The notes: generated by a model from the letters alone, not told the origin. A DNA stretch of 64,000 nucleotides from an uncultured Flavobacteriaceae bacterium (GCA_943787295.1 CALSLW010000001.1:124001-188000); one strand, 5' to 3'; positions 41,792 through 50,965 are shown, numbered from the stretch's first letter. Made by a program: numbers and translations.

Positions 41792-42723
41792 ATACATTAA
41801 GTGTAGATCATTTACTGGGCATCAAATACCTCAAAGAAGCAGATTTACAGCTCATCTTTGAAACTGCCGATCACTTTAAGGAAGTCATCAATCGACCCAT
41901 TAAAAAAGTGCCTAGTTTACGAGATGTCACCATTGCCAACCTCTTTTTTGAAAACTCTACAAGAACAAAACTATCATTTGAACTAGCCGAAAAGCGCCTA
42001 AGTGCAGATATTCTCAACTTTTCTGCCGCGCAGTCGTCGGTAAAGAAAGGGGAGACATTGATTGATACGGTCAATAATATTTTGGCCATGAAAGTTGATA
42101 TGGTGGTTATGCGGCACCCCAATCCAGGAGCAGCAGAGTTCCTTTCAAAAAATGTCGACGCTATTGTCGTCAATGCAGGAGATGGAACTCACGAACATCC
42201 CACACAGGCCTTGCTCGATGCTTATTCCATTCGCGAGCGCTTTGGCGAAGTCGCTGGAAAACGCATTGTCATAGTAGGGGATATCTTACATTCACGGGTC
42301 GCTTTGTCCAATATATTTGCGCTCAACATGCTGGGGGCAGAAGTAAAGGTTTGCGGACCCAAAAGCCTCTTACCGAAGCATATTGAATCCCTGGGCGTAA
42401 CCATAGAACCCGATCTCAAAAAAGCCTTAAGCTGGTGCGATGCGGCAAATATGCTGCGCGTACAAAACGAACGCATGGACAAGAGTTATTTCCCATCTAT
42501 TCGCGAGTACACTCAGTTATACGGCCTTACTTTACCCTTGTTAAAAAGCCTTCGAAAGGAGATCACTATTCTCCACCCAGGACCGATGAATAGAGGTGTA
42601 GAAATTAGTTCTGACGTGGCCGATTCTGAGCATGCTATTATTTTAGACCAAGTCGAAAACGGTGTCGCCATTCGCATGGCGGTGATCTATCTTCTCGCAG
42701 CAAAACTTATCAAGCCACAATAA
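41788..42723 (+). CDS. pyrB: Aspartate carbamoyltransferase, catalytic subunit
   Basis: The first committed step of pyrimidine synthesis: carbamoyl phosphate plus aspartate to carbamoyl aspartate. It has 311 residues. The carbamoyl-phosphate motif is FFENSTRTKLSFELA; HEHPTQALLDAYSI and the aspartate-binding HPGPMNRGVEIS are present. No pyrI regulatory subunit gene follows, which agrees with the pyrR-pyrB pair and suggests an enzyme not allosterically controlled through PyrI. It is translationally coupled to pyrR and 2 bases from the next gene. Confidence 0.96.
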   Translation: MNTLSVDHLLGIKYLKEADLQLIFETADHFKEVINRPIKKVPSLRDVTIANLFFENSTRTKLSFELAEKRLSADILNFSAAQSSVKKGETLIDTVNNILAMKVDMVVMRHPNPGAAEFLSKNVDAIVVNAGDGTHEHPTQALLDAYSIRERFGEVAGKRIVIVGDILHSRVALSNIFALNMLGAEVKVCGPKSLLPKHIESLGVTIEPDLKKALSWCDAANMLRVQNERMDKSYFPSIREYTQLYGLTLPLLKSLRKEITILHPGPMNRGVEISSDVADSEHAIILDQVENGVAIRMAVIYLLAAKLIKPQ

Positions 42724-42725
42724 TA

Positions 42726-43028
42726 ATGGACGCTTTTGATCAACCAATAAAAACCCTTGTTTTAAGTTCGCCTTTGGCGGAAGATTTGGTCGCTGATCCA
42801 AAGCAAGATTATATTTTTGATGCTTCCAAAATTGCCATCGATGCCGCTTTTATTTCGACTTATGTCTCTTTTTTAGGCACCATTGATAGCGAAGCACATT
42901 CTAGGGTTTTGGTGGCGCAAAACGAAACCCTCTCTCTTTTTCCAGAAACGCTAGTGGTTGTTCCTACTTTAGGCGAAGCCAAAGATGTAATAGATATGGA
43001 ACGTATAGAACGAGATTTAGGTATTTAA
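42726..43028 (+). CDS. Small conserved protein preceding rnz (STAS-like)
   Basis: A 100-residue protein. Its end, VVVPTLGEAKDVIDMERIERD, is the same as that of the small protein commonly encoded before ribonuclease Z in Flavobacteriia, which folds like an anti-sigma-factor antagonist. The N-terminal part is divergent. It lies 2 bases after pyrB and 1 base before rnz, so it belongs to this operon and may act with RNase Z. The function is unknown. Confidence 0.75.
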   Translation: MDAFDQPIKTLVLSSPLAEDLVADPKQDYIFDASKIAIDAAFISTYVSFLGTIDSEAHSRVLVAQNETLSLFPETLVVVPTLGEAKDVIDMERIERDLGI

Positions 43029-43029
43029 G

Positions 43030-43935
43030 ATGAAATTAACCATACTGGGCTGTAATGCCGCTACCCCCCGAAAGAACGCTCAGACCACCGCTCAATTATT
43101 AGAAATCAAAGGCCAAATGGTCTTGATCGATTGTGGGGAAGGAACTCAGTTGCAACTGCGCAAACTAGGGGTTAAATTCGCCCGAATACAGCATATCTTT
43201 ATTTCCCATTTACACGGAGATCATTTTTATGGTTTGATTGGCTTGATTTCCACCTTTCGCTTGCTGGGTCGCTCGGCAGATTTACATGTCTATGGCCCTA
43301 CAGGGATTAAGGAAATCATCACCCTTCAACTCAAATTAGCCAAGTCTTGGACCGATTACAAGCTCTACTTTCACGAGTTAAATAGTGCTGAATCAGAAAT
43401 GGTGTTAGACCATGAAAAGTTTACGGTTGAAACCCTCCCATTAGACCATCGCGTTTATACGAACGGCTATCTTTTTAAAGAAAAAGTAGGCCCTCGAAAA
43501 ATTGATCAAGCAGCGGTAGAAACTCACGGAGTAAGTATCGCCGATATGGAAAACCTCAAACAAGGAAAAGACATCTCTCTTGATGACGGAACTGTGATAG
43601 AGAATCATCGCTTGACCCTAGATCCAGATGCGCCCAAGTCTTATGCCTTTTGTAGTGATACGGCTTATAAACCAGATTTGTCGCAGCTCATAAAAGGGGT
43701 TACTTGCCTATATCACGAAGCGACTTTTCTCGACAGCCACCAAGACCTCGCATTAAAAACCAAGCACAGCACCGCCGCAGAAGCCGCACAAATCGCTGCC
43801 GCGGCCCAGGTGGGCCAATTGATCTTAGGCCATTTTTCTTCCCGCTATCCCGATTTAAAGGAGTTTATTACCCAAGCCCAACAACATTTCCAGAACGTTG
43901 ACCTCGCAGAGGATGGGAAAGGGTTTGTGCTATAA
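43030..43935 (+). CDS. rnz: Ribonuclease Z
   Basis: A zinc-dependent endonuclease that trims tRNA 3' ends. It has 301 residues. The metal motif HLHGDH lies in FISHLHGDHFYGLIGL (about residues 60-75), the N-terminal LGCNAATP and the AFCSDTAY and YHEATF motifs carry further ligands, and GQLILGHFSSRY provides the last His. No long exosite is obvious, although there is a ~50-residue insertion after PLDHRVYTNGYLF. Its 3' end overlaps the convergent methyltransferase gene by 6 bases. Confidence 0.95.
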   Translation: MKLTILGCNAATPRKNAQTTAQLLEIKGQMVLIDCGEGTQLQLRKLGVKFARIQHIFISHLHGDHFYGLIGLISTFRLLGRSADLHVYGPTGIKEIITLQLKLAKSWTDYKLYFHELNSAESEMVLDHEKFTVETLPLDHRVYTNGYLFKEKVGPRKIDQAAVETHGVSIADMENLKQGKDISLDDGTVIENHRLTLDPDAPKSYAFCSDTAYKPDLSQLIKGVTCLYHEATFLDSHQDLALKTKHSTAAEAAQIAAAAQVGQLILGHFSSRYPDLKEFITQAQQHFQNVDLAEDGKGFVL

Positions 43936-44514
43936 TCCCGTTTTAACCATTATCATCACCCCCGTTGCCTCGTCTAGTTGAGAAGTGACAAAGTCTTTTT
44001 TATGGTGTAGAAAATGGATTAGATCATTTACTTTTTCTTGATGCCCTTTGGGCCAATTGTCTTGGGGCAATAGGTCATCGATGATATAAAACCCTGCTGT
44101 TTTGAGTAGGCCCAAGGTTTGATCTAAATGACTGAATTTTCCTGGCCATGCATCGGCAAAAATAAGATCAAAGGGAGCCCCCTTATAATTATTGAGCCAT
44201 TGAGCAGCGTCGGTGCAGTGGAATGCTACACGGGAATCTTTTTGGAAGGTTTTTTGTGCGATGGACAATACTTTTGGGTCATTATCAAGACTTATAAGTT
44301 GACTCTTGGGGTCCATTCCATCTGTTAACCAGCAGGTGGCTAAACCTGTTCCCGTACCAATTTCAAGAAATCTTCCCCTAGGCTTTGAAGCGACTAAGGT
44401 TTTAAGAAGACTCCCCACCACAGGAGCTGACCCCATTGCAAAAGCGATATCTTTTGAGGCTTCAAAGATATTGGGATATTCCTCTGGAGGGGTTGGGAAG
44501 TAGGTTGTTTTCAT
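43930..44514 (-). CDS. SAM-dependent O-methyltransferase-like protein
   Basis: A 194-residue class I methyltransferase. SAM motif I is RFLEIGTGTGLATCWL, motif II is QLISLDNDPKVLSIA, and the post-I acidic strand is PFDLIFADAWPGKF; it is similar to the catechol-type O-methyltransferase family of bacteria (YrrM-like). The substrate is unknown. It is a single-gene unit; the gap of 55 bases to the next minus-strand gene (44570) allows a separate promoter. Confidence 0.85.
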   Translation of the reverse strand: MKTTYFPTPPEEYPNIFEASKDIAFAMGSAPVVGSLLKTLVASKPRGRFLEIGTGTGLATCWLTDGMDPKSQLISLDNDPKVLSIAQKTFQKDSRVAFHCTDAAQWLNNYKGAPFDLIFADAWPGKFSHLDQTLGLLKTAGFYIIDDLLPQDNWPKGHQEKVNDLIHFLHHKKDFVTSQLDEATGVMIMVKTGL

Positions 44515-44569
44515 AGGATATGATAAAATTTCGGGTATGTTATTGCGTAAGTTAATCTGTTGCTATTCC

Positions 44570-44881
44570 TTAAAGCTCTGCTGTTTCTAGTCGATTACTA
44601 TGGACATAAAGGCGAGAGATTTTACCGGGAATTCGCAAGACCGCCATGCCTTTCCAGTTGATTTCTTCGAGCAGATAGGCATTGAGATCTTTTGAGAGCA
44701 CAACGATGCAATACTCTTTTACTAATTGGTTGTAAAAATCTTCGTTATTGGTTAATATGGATTGATTTAATTTCTCCCAGCATTCAATAGAGGCGGCGAT
44801 GGGGGTCCCCTTTTTAATGGTCACCAGTTTAGCAAGAGAAATAAAAGGGACCAGTAAAAGCAACAGGAAATAGCTTTTCAT
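44570..44881 (-). CDS. Small exported hypothetical protein
   Basis: A 103-residue protein with a signal peptide (MKSYFLLLLLVPFISLAK). The mature part is hydrophilic, with IKKGTPIAASIECWEKLNQS, DFYNQLVKEYCIVVLSKD and INWKGMAVLRIPGKIS. No known domain is seen. Its two cysteines could form a disulfide. It is probably a genuine lineage-specific periplasmic protein, but only the signal peptide and its separate placement support it. Confidence 0.5.
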   Translation of the reverse strand: MKSYFLLLLLVPFISLAKLVTIKKGTPIAASIECWEKLNQSILTNNEDFYNQLVKEYCIVVLSKDLNAYLLEEINWKGMAVLRIPGKISRLYVHSNRLETAEL

Positions 44882-45011
44882 AAGTAGGTGAATTAATGAT
44901 TTGGTAGGTCTAAAGTAAACATTTTATACTTAAGCCTCTTTTTTTTCAGCAACAGGAATTTCCTTAAAGATAAAATTTCACTTTTTTTAGGCTTTGTGCT
45001 ACCTTGCAGTA

Positions 45012-45665
45012 ATGAGTATAGAAAAAGATATTGGACACTTACGCAAGTCCTATGAAAAGGGTGCATTAGACGATGCTTTAAAAAGCGTTTCTCCCATCAC
45101 CTTATTTGAACAGTGGTTTGCAGAGGCAGAAGCTCATCCTGCCATTGAAGAAGCGAATGCGATGTCGCTAGTGACTTTAGGCGAAGATCATTTTCCTAAA
45201 GCGCGGGTGGTATTGTTAAAGCAGTTTAGTGCAGAGGGATTTGTGTTGTATACTAATTATGAGAGCGAAAAGGGCAAGGCTATATTGACTCATCCGCAAG
45301 TGGGGATTAGTTTTTTTTGGCCTGCTTTAGAACGACAAGTCATTATTAAAGGAAGGGCAGAAAAGGTCGCCGCAGAAGTTTCTGACGCCTATTTTTCTTC
45401 TCGACCATTAGGGAGTCAATTAGGAGCCATTGCTTCAAATCAAAGTGAGGTGATCGCCTCTCGAAAGGTATTAGAAGCGCGTTTAGCTGCCCTAGAAAAA
45501 GAGTATAAAGATCGTCCACCAAAACGTCCAGCACATTGGGGTGGAATCTTAGTGCGTCCGCAGCAGATAGAATTTTGGCAAGGTCGCCCTAATCGTTTAC
45601 ACGACCGTTTGCGTTATGATTTAACCAGCGATTCTTCTTGGACCGCAGTACGTCTCTCGCCCTAA
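45012..45665 (+). CDS. pdxH: Pyridoxamine 5'-phosphate oxidase
   Basis: An FMN enzyme that makes pyridoxal 5'-phosphate. The protein has 217 residues from ATG 45012 (MSIEKDIGHLRKSYEKGALD); six residues further upstream are not needed. Motifs: FEQWFAEAEAH, PKARVVLLKQFSAEGFVLYT, RQVIIKGRAEKV, SRPLGSQLGAIAS and the C-terminal HWGGILVRPQQIEFWQGR with RLHDRL (PLP-phosphate and FMN contacts). The stop and the next ATG overlap (TAATG at 45663-45667). Confidence 0.96.
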   Translation: MSIEKDIGHLRKSYEKGALDDALKSVSPITLFEQWFAEAEAHPAIEEANAMSLVTLGEDHFPKARVVLLKQFSAEGFVLYTNYESEKGKAILTHPQVGISFFWPALERQVIIKGRAEKVAAEVSDAYFSSRPLGSQLGAIASNQSEVIASRKVLEARLAALEKEYKDRPPKRPAHWGGILVRPQQIEFWQGRPNRLHDRLRYDLTSDSSWTAVRLSP

Positions 45666-46150
45666 TGAAAGAATTGATGTTTTTACGGCATGCTAAATCC
45701 TCTTGGGAATGGTCAATAGACGACCGTCATCGCCCTTTACAGCCTAAAGGGATCAAGGCGATTACTGCCGTTGCACAATATTGGAAAAAAGATTTTCAGG
45801 CATTTGAAACCATTATCAGTAGCCCTGCGAATCGCGCCTTACACACTACGACGATTCTTGCACATGAAATTGGATTTCCTTTTTCTCAAGTTTCGATTAA
45901 AGAAGCTTTGTACAGCTTTAATAGCGAAGATATTTTACGCCAGGTCAAACAGTTGGATGATGCATATGCTAAAGTGATCTTTGTGGGGCACAATCCCGCC
46001 TTTAGTTATGCAGCAGATTATCTTTCGGTTAAGGCTGTTGAAGAACTCAAAACCGCTGACTGGATTTCCCTTACCTTTGCACAATCAAAATGGGCAGAAG
46101 TGGCCAATGGTCAACCTACCCATGGTCGTAAAAAAGAAGCACTAAAATAG
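45665..46150 (+). CDS. sixA: SixA-type phosphohistidine phosphatase
   Basis: A protein of 161 residues from ATG 45665. The histidine-phosphatase motif is FLRHAKSSWEW (RHA-x-S, catalytic His), SSPANRALHTTTILAHEI contains the second arginine, and VGHNPAFSYAADYL the second active-site His. SixA removes phosphate from histidines on proteins such as phosphotransfer domains. Here it starts an operon with ppk1 (2 bases apart) and ppx, so a link with polyphosphate or phosphohistidine metabolism is suggested by context only. Confidence 0.88.
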   Translation: MKELMFLRHAKSSWEWSIDDRHRPLQPKGIKAITAVAQYWKKDFQAFETIISSPANRALHTTTILAHEIGFPFSQVSIKEALYSFNSEDILRQVKQLDDAYAKVIFVGHNPAFSYAADYLSVKAVEELKTADWISLTFAQSKWAEVANGQPTHGRKKEALK

Positions 46151-46152
46151 CC

Positions 46153-48213
46153 ATGAAACAAGATCAATTTATCAATAGAGAGCTTAGCTGGTTAGACTTT
46201 AATGCACGAGTGTTGCAAGAGGCAGCAGATCCCACTGTCCCCTTGATTGAGCGATTGCGGTTTTTAGGGATTTTTTCAAATAATCTCGATGAGTTTTTCC
46301 AAGTGCGATTTGCTACGGTCAAACGCATTGCACAATCCCAAAAAACTGGAAAAAGAGCCCTAGGAGGTGTAAAGGCAGATGAACTTTTAGAAGACATTAC
46401 TAAGGTAGTAATCCAGCAACAAGTCAATAGTGCTAAAATCTTAAATGAGATTGAAGACCAACTTGAAAAAGAGAATATTCACTTCTTGCGACAAGAAGAA
46501 GTGAATGCGGCTCAAGCTGAATTTCTAACCGACTACTTTTTACAGAAGGTAAGTCCGCGTTTGGTTACCGTTATCTTAAAAGAAGAAGAACAAGATTTTA
46601 CCGACAATAAAGCCTTTCTCGCTATAAAAATGAAGCTAAGTCCTACTATGGCTGAAGCCAAAGGAGATAAGCTCTATGCCGTGATTGAAATGCCGAAAGA
46701 AGTCGATCGCTTTATCCCCCTTCCGCCGGAAGGCGAAAAGCAATGCTTAATGATGTTAGATGATTTAATTCGCTATCATTTCCATCTGATTTTTAGTATG
46801 TTCAACTATGAGAGTATAGAAGGACATATGGTTAAAATCACGCGAGATGCCGAGTTAGATATAGAAGAAGATGTAGGGAAGAGTTATGTGGAAAAAATTA
46901 TTGACAGCGTCAAAGATCGCCTGGTTGGAGATCCAGTACGTTTGGTTCATGATAAAACAATTGCCCCAGAGACCCTTGCGGTAGTAATGAAAAAACTAGG
47001 AGTAGCTTCTACCGATAGTTTGATTCCTGGGGGGCGTTATCATCACCGCAGAGACTACATGAACTTTCCTAGTTTAAATAGAAAAGATCTGCTCTACAGT
47101 GCGTTTCCTGCTTTGCCCTTAAAAGGGATTTCCCTTGAGGATAATATTTTGGAGGCGATCGCTAAAAAGGATTATTTGATCTATACGCCCTACCAAAACT
47201 TTGCCTACGTCATTAAGTTTTTACGGGAAGCGGCCCTAGACCCAAAGGTCAAGACCATTAAGATCACCATTTACCGTTTGGCTAAACTGTCTCAAGTTGC
47301 TAGTTCTTTAATAAATGCCGCTAAAAACGGGAAAAAGGTTTTGGTGCAAATTGAGTTACAAGCCCGTTTTGACGAAGAAAATAATATCCAAGCCGCAGAA
47401 AGTCTTGAAAAGGCAGGGGTACAACTCATCTTTGGAGTGCCAGGTTTAAAGGTACATACCAAGATATGTGTTATCGAGCGCGAAGAAGGTAAAAAACTCA
47501 TGCGCTATGGTTTTATCAGTACAGGGAATTTCAACGAATCTACCGCTCGAATTTATACCGATTATACGCTATTTACCTCTCACCAAAAGATTTTAAAAGA
47601 TGTTTCAAAAGTTTTTAACTTCCTATCGGTAAATTATAAAATCAAGAAGTACAAGCATTTGATTGTTTCGCCTCATTATACCTTTTCTACTTTGATTCGT
47701 TTAATCGAGCAAGAGATTGAGCATGCAAGAGAAGGAAAGAAGGCCCGTATTCGGTTAAAGCTTAACAATATCACTAATTATAAAATTATTAGTAAACTAT
47801 ATGATGCGAGTCGCGCTGGAGTACAAATTGATATGATTGTACGCGGAGTGTGCTGCTTGATACCAGGGGTAAAGGGGATGAGTGAAAATATACGGCTGAT
47901 TAGTGTAGTGGATAAATTTTTAGAACATTCACGGGTATACATTTTTGAAAACAATGGGGACCCACAAATGTATATTTCTTCTGCCGACTGGATGACACGT
48001 AATATTTACAACAGGGTAGAAGTAGCCTGTCCTATCTTAGATAAAGACATACAACAAGAGTTATTGGACACTTTTATGATTTCTTGGAATGATAATGTTA
48101 AAGCAAGATTAGTAAATACCAACGATCAAAATGCTTTTGTTAATAGTCAGGGAGAGGCAATACGATCCCAATGGGCAACCTATGCTTATTTTAAAAATAA
48201 ACTTAGCGAATGA
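46153..48213 (+). CDS. ppk1: Polyphosphate kinase 1
   Basis: Polymerises phosphate from ATP into inorganic polyphosphate at the membrane. It has 686 residues. It starts with NRELSWLDFNARVLQEAADP, the PPK N-domain signature. The autophosphorylated His is His435 in KVHTKIC (same number as in E. coli), and FISTGNFNESTARIYTDY and the C-terminal VRGVCCLIPGVKGMSE are typical. Overlapping the ppx start by 4 bases (ATGA), it forms a synthesis/hydrolysis pair. Confidence 0.97.
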   Translation: MKQDQFINRELSWLDFNARVLQEAADPTVPLIERLRFLGIFSNNLDEFFQVRFATVKRIAQSQKTGKRALGGVKADELLEDITKVVIQQQVNSAKILNEIEDQLEKENIHFLRQEEVNAAQAEFLTDYFLQKVSPRLVTVILKEEEQDFTDNKAFLAIKMKLSPTMAEAKGDKLYAVIEMPKEVDRFIPLPPEGEKQCLMMLDDLIRYHFHLIFSMFNYESIEGHMVKITRDAELDIEEDVGKSYVEKIIDSVKDRLVGDPVRLVHDKTIAPETLAVVMKKLGVASTDSLIPGGRYHHRRDYMNFPSLNRKDLLYSAFPALPLKGISLEDNILEAIAKKDYLIYTPYQNFAYVIKFLREAALDPKVKTIKITIYRLAKLSQVASSLINAAKNGKKVLVQIELQARFDEENNIQAAESLEKAGVQLIFGVPGLKVHTKICVIEREEGKKLMRYGFISTGNFNESTARIYTDYTLFTSHQKILKDVSKVFNFLSVNYKIKKYKHLIVSPHYTFSTLIRLIEQEIEHAREGKKARIRLKLNNITNYKIISKLYDASRAGVQIDMIVRGVCCLIPGVKGMSENIRLISVVDKFLEHSRVYIFENNGDPQMYISSADWMTRNIYNRVEVACPILDKDIQQELLDTFMISWNDNVKARLVNTNDQNAFVNSQGEAIRSQWATYAYFKNKLSE

Positions 48214-49097
48214 AGATTGAACGTTATGCCGCCATAGACATCGGTTCTAATGCCGTTCGTGTCTTGATTTCTAATGTAGTGACCAAAGCAACTGCTCCTC
48301 CTAAATACATGAAGAGTTCTTTAGTGCGCGTTCCCATTCGTTTAGGGCAAGATTCTTTTACTGTGGGAGAAATTTCTGAGGCTAACATAAAGCGCATGGT
48401 CAAAGCCATGAAAGCTTTTAAGTTGATCATGAAAGTCAATAAGGTTAAAAGGTATATGGCCTGTGCTACTTCGGCCTTACGCGAAGCGAATAATGCCGAA
48501 GAAGTAATCCAAACCATCAAAAAGAAAGCAGGAATTGAGATTCAGATTATTGACGGGAAACGAGAAGCAGAAATTATTGCCACCACAAATATTTTTGAAT
48601 CCATCAATAAGAACCGTACTTTTCTCTTTATCGATGTAGGAGGGGGGAGTACAGAATTCTCTGTTTTGGTCAAAGGAAAACGTATTGTCTCAAAGTCTTT
48701 TAAAGTAGGTACTGTACGAATGATTAACAATATGGTAAGTGATAAAGTCTGGGAGGAGATCAAAATGTGGATTGAAACTCATACAAAGGATTACTCTAAG
48801 CTTGCTTTATTAGGATCTGGAGGAAATATTAATAAGCTATTTAAAATAGCGAAAGTAAAAGATGGAAGACCACTAAGTTTTATTAAACTTAATACGCTTT
48901 ATAACGAGCTAAATCAATTAGATTATAACGAGCGTATCATTCAATGGGAACTCAATCCCGACCGATCTGATGTGATTATCCCTGCGACTCAAATTTATTT
49001 AAAGGCCTTACAATGGAGTGGCGCTACCGAAATTTTTGTACCAAAGATTGGACTTTCGGACGGGATGATTAAGGTGTTGTACCGCGAAAATAAATAA
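48210..49097 (+). CDS. ppx: Ppx/GppA-family exopolyphosphatase
   Basis: A 295-residue member of the ASKHA superfamily. The phosphate-1 loop is AAIDIGSNAVRVLI, the connecting region has AIDG-type IIDGKREAEII, and the phosphate-2 loop is FIDVGGGSTEFSVL. It lacks the C-terminal HD-type domain of E. coli Ppx, which is normal for the short Bacteroidota form. It removes terminal phosphate from polyphosphate or pppGpp. It follows ppk1 with a 4-base overlap. Confidence 0.92.
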   Translation: MKIERYAAIDIGSNAVRVLISNVVTKATAPPKYMKSSLVRVPIRLGQDSFTVGEISEANIKRMVKAMKAFKLIMKVNKVKRYMACATSALREANNAEEVIQTIKKKAGIEIQIIDGKREAEIIATTNIFESINKNRTFLFIDVGGGSTEFSVLVKGKRIVSKSFKVGTVRMINNMVSDKVWEEIKMWIETHTKDYSKLALLGSGGNINKLFKIAKVKDGRPLSFIKLNTLYNELNQLDYNERIIQWELNPDRSDVIIPATQIYLKALQWSGATEIFVPKIGLSDGMIKVLYRENK

Positions 49098-49140
49098 GTT
49101 ATACTTCGACAGGCTTAGTGATCATTTGGTATAAATGGCC

Positions 49141-49803
49141 TTAAAGATCCAAATCTAATTTCTTGCGCAACTCATCAATGGCAGGGTTGATTTCTCTTAA
49201 ACGATTGTATTTTTCTTCTGGGGTATAAATATAGTTTTTCTCTTCGCTTTCTTTTACGAGTACTTTAATCTGAATGGAGTAATTGTTTAAGTTTTTCCTT
49301 AAATCAGGGAGGAAGTAAACAAATTCCCTTTCTAATTCCACCTTGTTAAGGGGAGAGGGAACGGTGTATTCTATGCTATTGATAGCAACAATTTTAGGCT
49401 GGCTTAATTGAAAAAGCGAGGCTAGGTTTTGCTCTCGTTTTTTTGTTTTTTCTTCTTGCCAATTTTCCCAGTATTGATCTAGTTGTTCTTGTGTAAAAGG
49501 ATCACTAGGGAGCTCTTCCGCTTTTTCTATTGGCTTTTGTTGCTGTTCCCATTCTTTCTTTTTGCGAATGCTCGCCAAAGAAAAAGAAGAGATTTGTTTT
49601 CCATCCTTTGATTTTATTTGAATCTTCGGTGTCTCTGTTGTGCTGGATACCGGGGGAGCAGTTGGAGTTTCTGCACTTAGTGGTTTAGTGTTATAATCTG
49701 CTTTGGGTTCTTGAACTTCTTGAGCAGGAGGTGTAGCTTGTGCTGTAGCTATTGATTTTTCTTTTGGCTTAGCCTGAAGAAAGAAGGAGGTGGGAATTAA
49801 GCT
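49141..49803 (-). CDS. dnaX: C-terminal (tau-specific) region of DnaX in the -1 frame
   Basis: On the minus strand, the frame one base back from the zero frame at the A10 tract runs open from 49803 to the stop at 49141. It encodes a Pro/Gln/Thr-rich linker (GSLIPTSFFLQAKPKEKS and AQATPPAQEVQEPKADYN) and a ~145-residue charged domain (SLASIRKKKEWEQQQK through INPAIDELRKKLDLDL). Such a domain ends full-length DnaX in Flavobacteriia. It has no start of its own apart from TTG 49578, so it is read only if a ribosome or the polymerase slips at 49807-49816. The full tau-like product would be about 578 residues. Confidence 0.8.
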   Translation of the reverse strand, partial: SLIPTSFFLQAKPKEKSIATAQATPPAQEVQEPKADYNTKPLSAETPTAPPVSSTTETPKIQIKSKDGKQISSFSLASIRKKKEWEQQQKPIEKAEELPSDPFTQEQLDQYWENWQEEKTKKREQNLASLFQLSQPKIVAINSIEYTVPSPLNKVELEREFVYFLPDLRKNLNNYSIQIKVLVKESEEKNYIYTPEEKYNRLREINPAIDELRKKLDLDL

Positions 49804-50876
49804 TCCTTTTTTTTTTCTCCATTAAAATGGAGGGAGGCGATTTGCATAAGGCATAACTCGACGTGTAATCGCTTGTTTTGACTGTTTTTATAGGACAGTT
49901 CACAGTTGTTTGCGAGATCCATTGCATCGGCTAGCCAGGCTAAGGAAACCGCTTTTGTTTGTTCTGCATAACGTGCCTGTAGACGTTCACCCGCTTCTAA
50001 AAGCGGAATTGTTTTAGGGTCCTTACATAAATATAAATTGCGCAAATGACTCGCTAAACCGCTGATAAATTGTTCTCCATCAAACCCTTTTTGTACAATC
50101 CCATCGTATTGAATTAATGCTTCTGGTATCTCATGGGCAATTAACTTTTCTGCTAGAGATAAGTAGGCAGAGTGATCTAAAATATTGAGGTTTTCTGCGA
50201 CTGCCGCTACAGTTAGATTGTTGTTGCAAAAGCTGCACATACGATCGTAGATCGAAAGGGCATCTCGCATCGCTCCATCTGCTTTTTGACCAATAAGGTG
50301 TAAGGCTTCTTCTTCAAATGTAACGCCCTGCTCTGTCGCAATTACAGCGAGATATTGTTGAACATCTATGGGGGTAATACGTTTAAATTCAAAGATTTGA
50401 CAGCGAGATAATATGGTAGGGATAATCTTGTGTTTCTCTGTTGTAGCTAGGATAAAAATTACATGCTTAGGCGGTTCTTCAAGGGTCTTTAAAAAGGCGT
50501 TAAAGGCCGCAGTGGAGAGCATATGAACCTCGTCAATGATATAAACCTTGTGGCTTCCAGTTTGTGGTGGAATTCGGACTTGTTCATTGAGATTGCGAAT
50601 ATCTTCTACCGAGTTGTTAGAAGCCGCATCGAGTTCAAAAATATTAAAGGCAAAGTCTTGGTCGGTGTCTTGATCGCCCTGATTGTTTATTTTTTTCGCC
50701 AAGATACGCGCACAAGTGGTCTTTCCAACTCCTCTAGGTCCACAAAACAAGAGTGCTTGCGGAAGTTGGTCTTTAGCGATTGCGTTCTCTAAAGTCTGCG
50801 TAATCGCTTGTTGACCAACAACATCTGAGAATTGTTGTGGACGGTATTTGAGTGCAGATACAACGAATGCTTCCAT
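49797..50876 (-). CDS. dnaX: DNA polymerase III subunit gamma/tau, zero-frame product
   Basis: The clamp-loader ATPase. From ATG 50876 (MEAFVVSALKYRPQQFSDVV) there are 359 residues: Walker A CGPRGVGKTTCARI, Walker B IIDEVHMLSTAAFNAFLKTLEEPP, sensor 1 ILATTEKHKIIPTILSRCQIF and domain III. The zinc-binding cysteines of E. coli DnaX are replaced by a short acidic loop, as in other Flavobacteriia. The frame ends NGEKKKEA and a stop directly after ten A residues. The product would be gamma-like, lacking the tau tail. A longer start at 51044 is rejected because it runs through the RNase P RNA gene. Confidence 0.93.
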   Translation of the reverse strand: MEAFVVSALKYRPQQFSDVVGQQAITQTLENAIAKDQLPQALLFCGPRGVGKTTCARILAKKINNQGDQDTDQDFAFNIFELDAASNNSVEDIRNLNEQVRIPPQTGSHKVYIIDEVHMLSTAAFNAFLKTLEEPPKHVIFILATTEKHKIIPTILSRCQIFEFKRITPIDVQQYLAVIATEQGVTFEEEALHLIGQKADGAMRDALSIYDRMCSFCNNNLTVAAVAENLNILDHSAYLSLAEKLIAHEIPEALIQYDGIVQKGFDGEQFISGLASHLRNLYLCKDPKTIPLLEAGERLQARYAEQTKAVSLAWLADAMDLANNCELSYKNSQNKRLHVELCLMQIASLHFNGEKKKEA

Positions 50877-50953
50877 TATTTCAAATGTAAAAAAAGGGAT
50901 TGGGATAACCTTATCAAGGAAGGCTTTAGCGACAAAAATTATTAACAATATTG

Positions 50954-50961
50954 TACCTTTG
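50954..50961 (+). promoter_or_regulatory. -7 box of the rnpB promoter
   Basis: TACCTTTG is a perfect TAnnTTTG, about 5 bases before the RNase P RNA 5' end (50966). A -33 TTTG is not found at the normal distance (TTTA at 50925-50928 is the closest). Confidence 0.6.
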
Positions 50962-50965
50962 CCGC

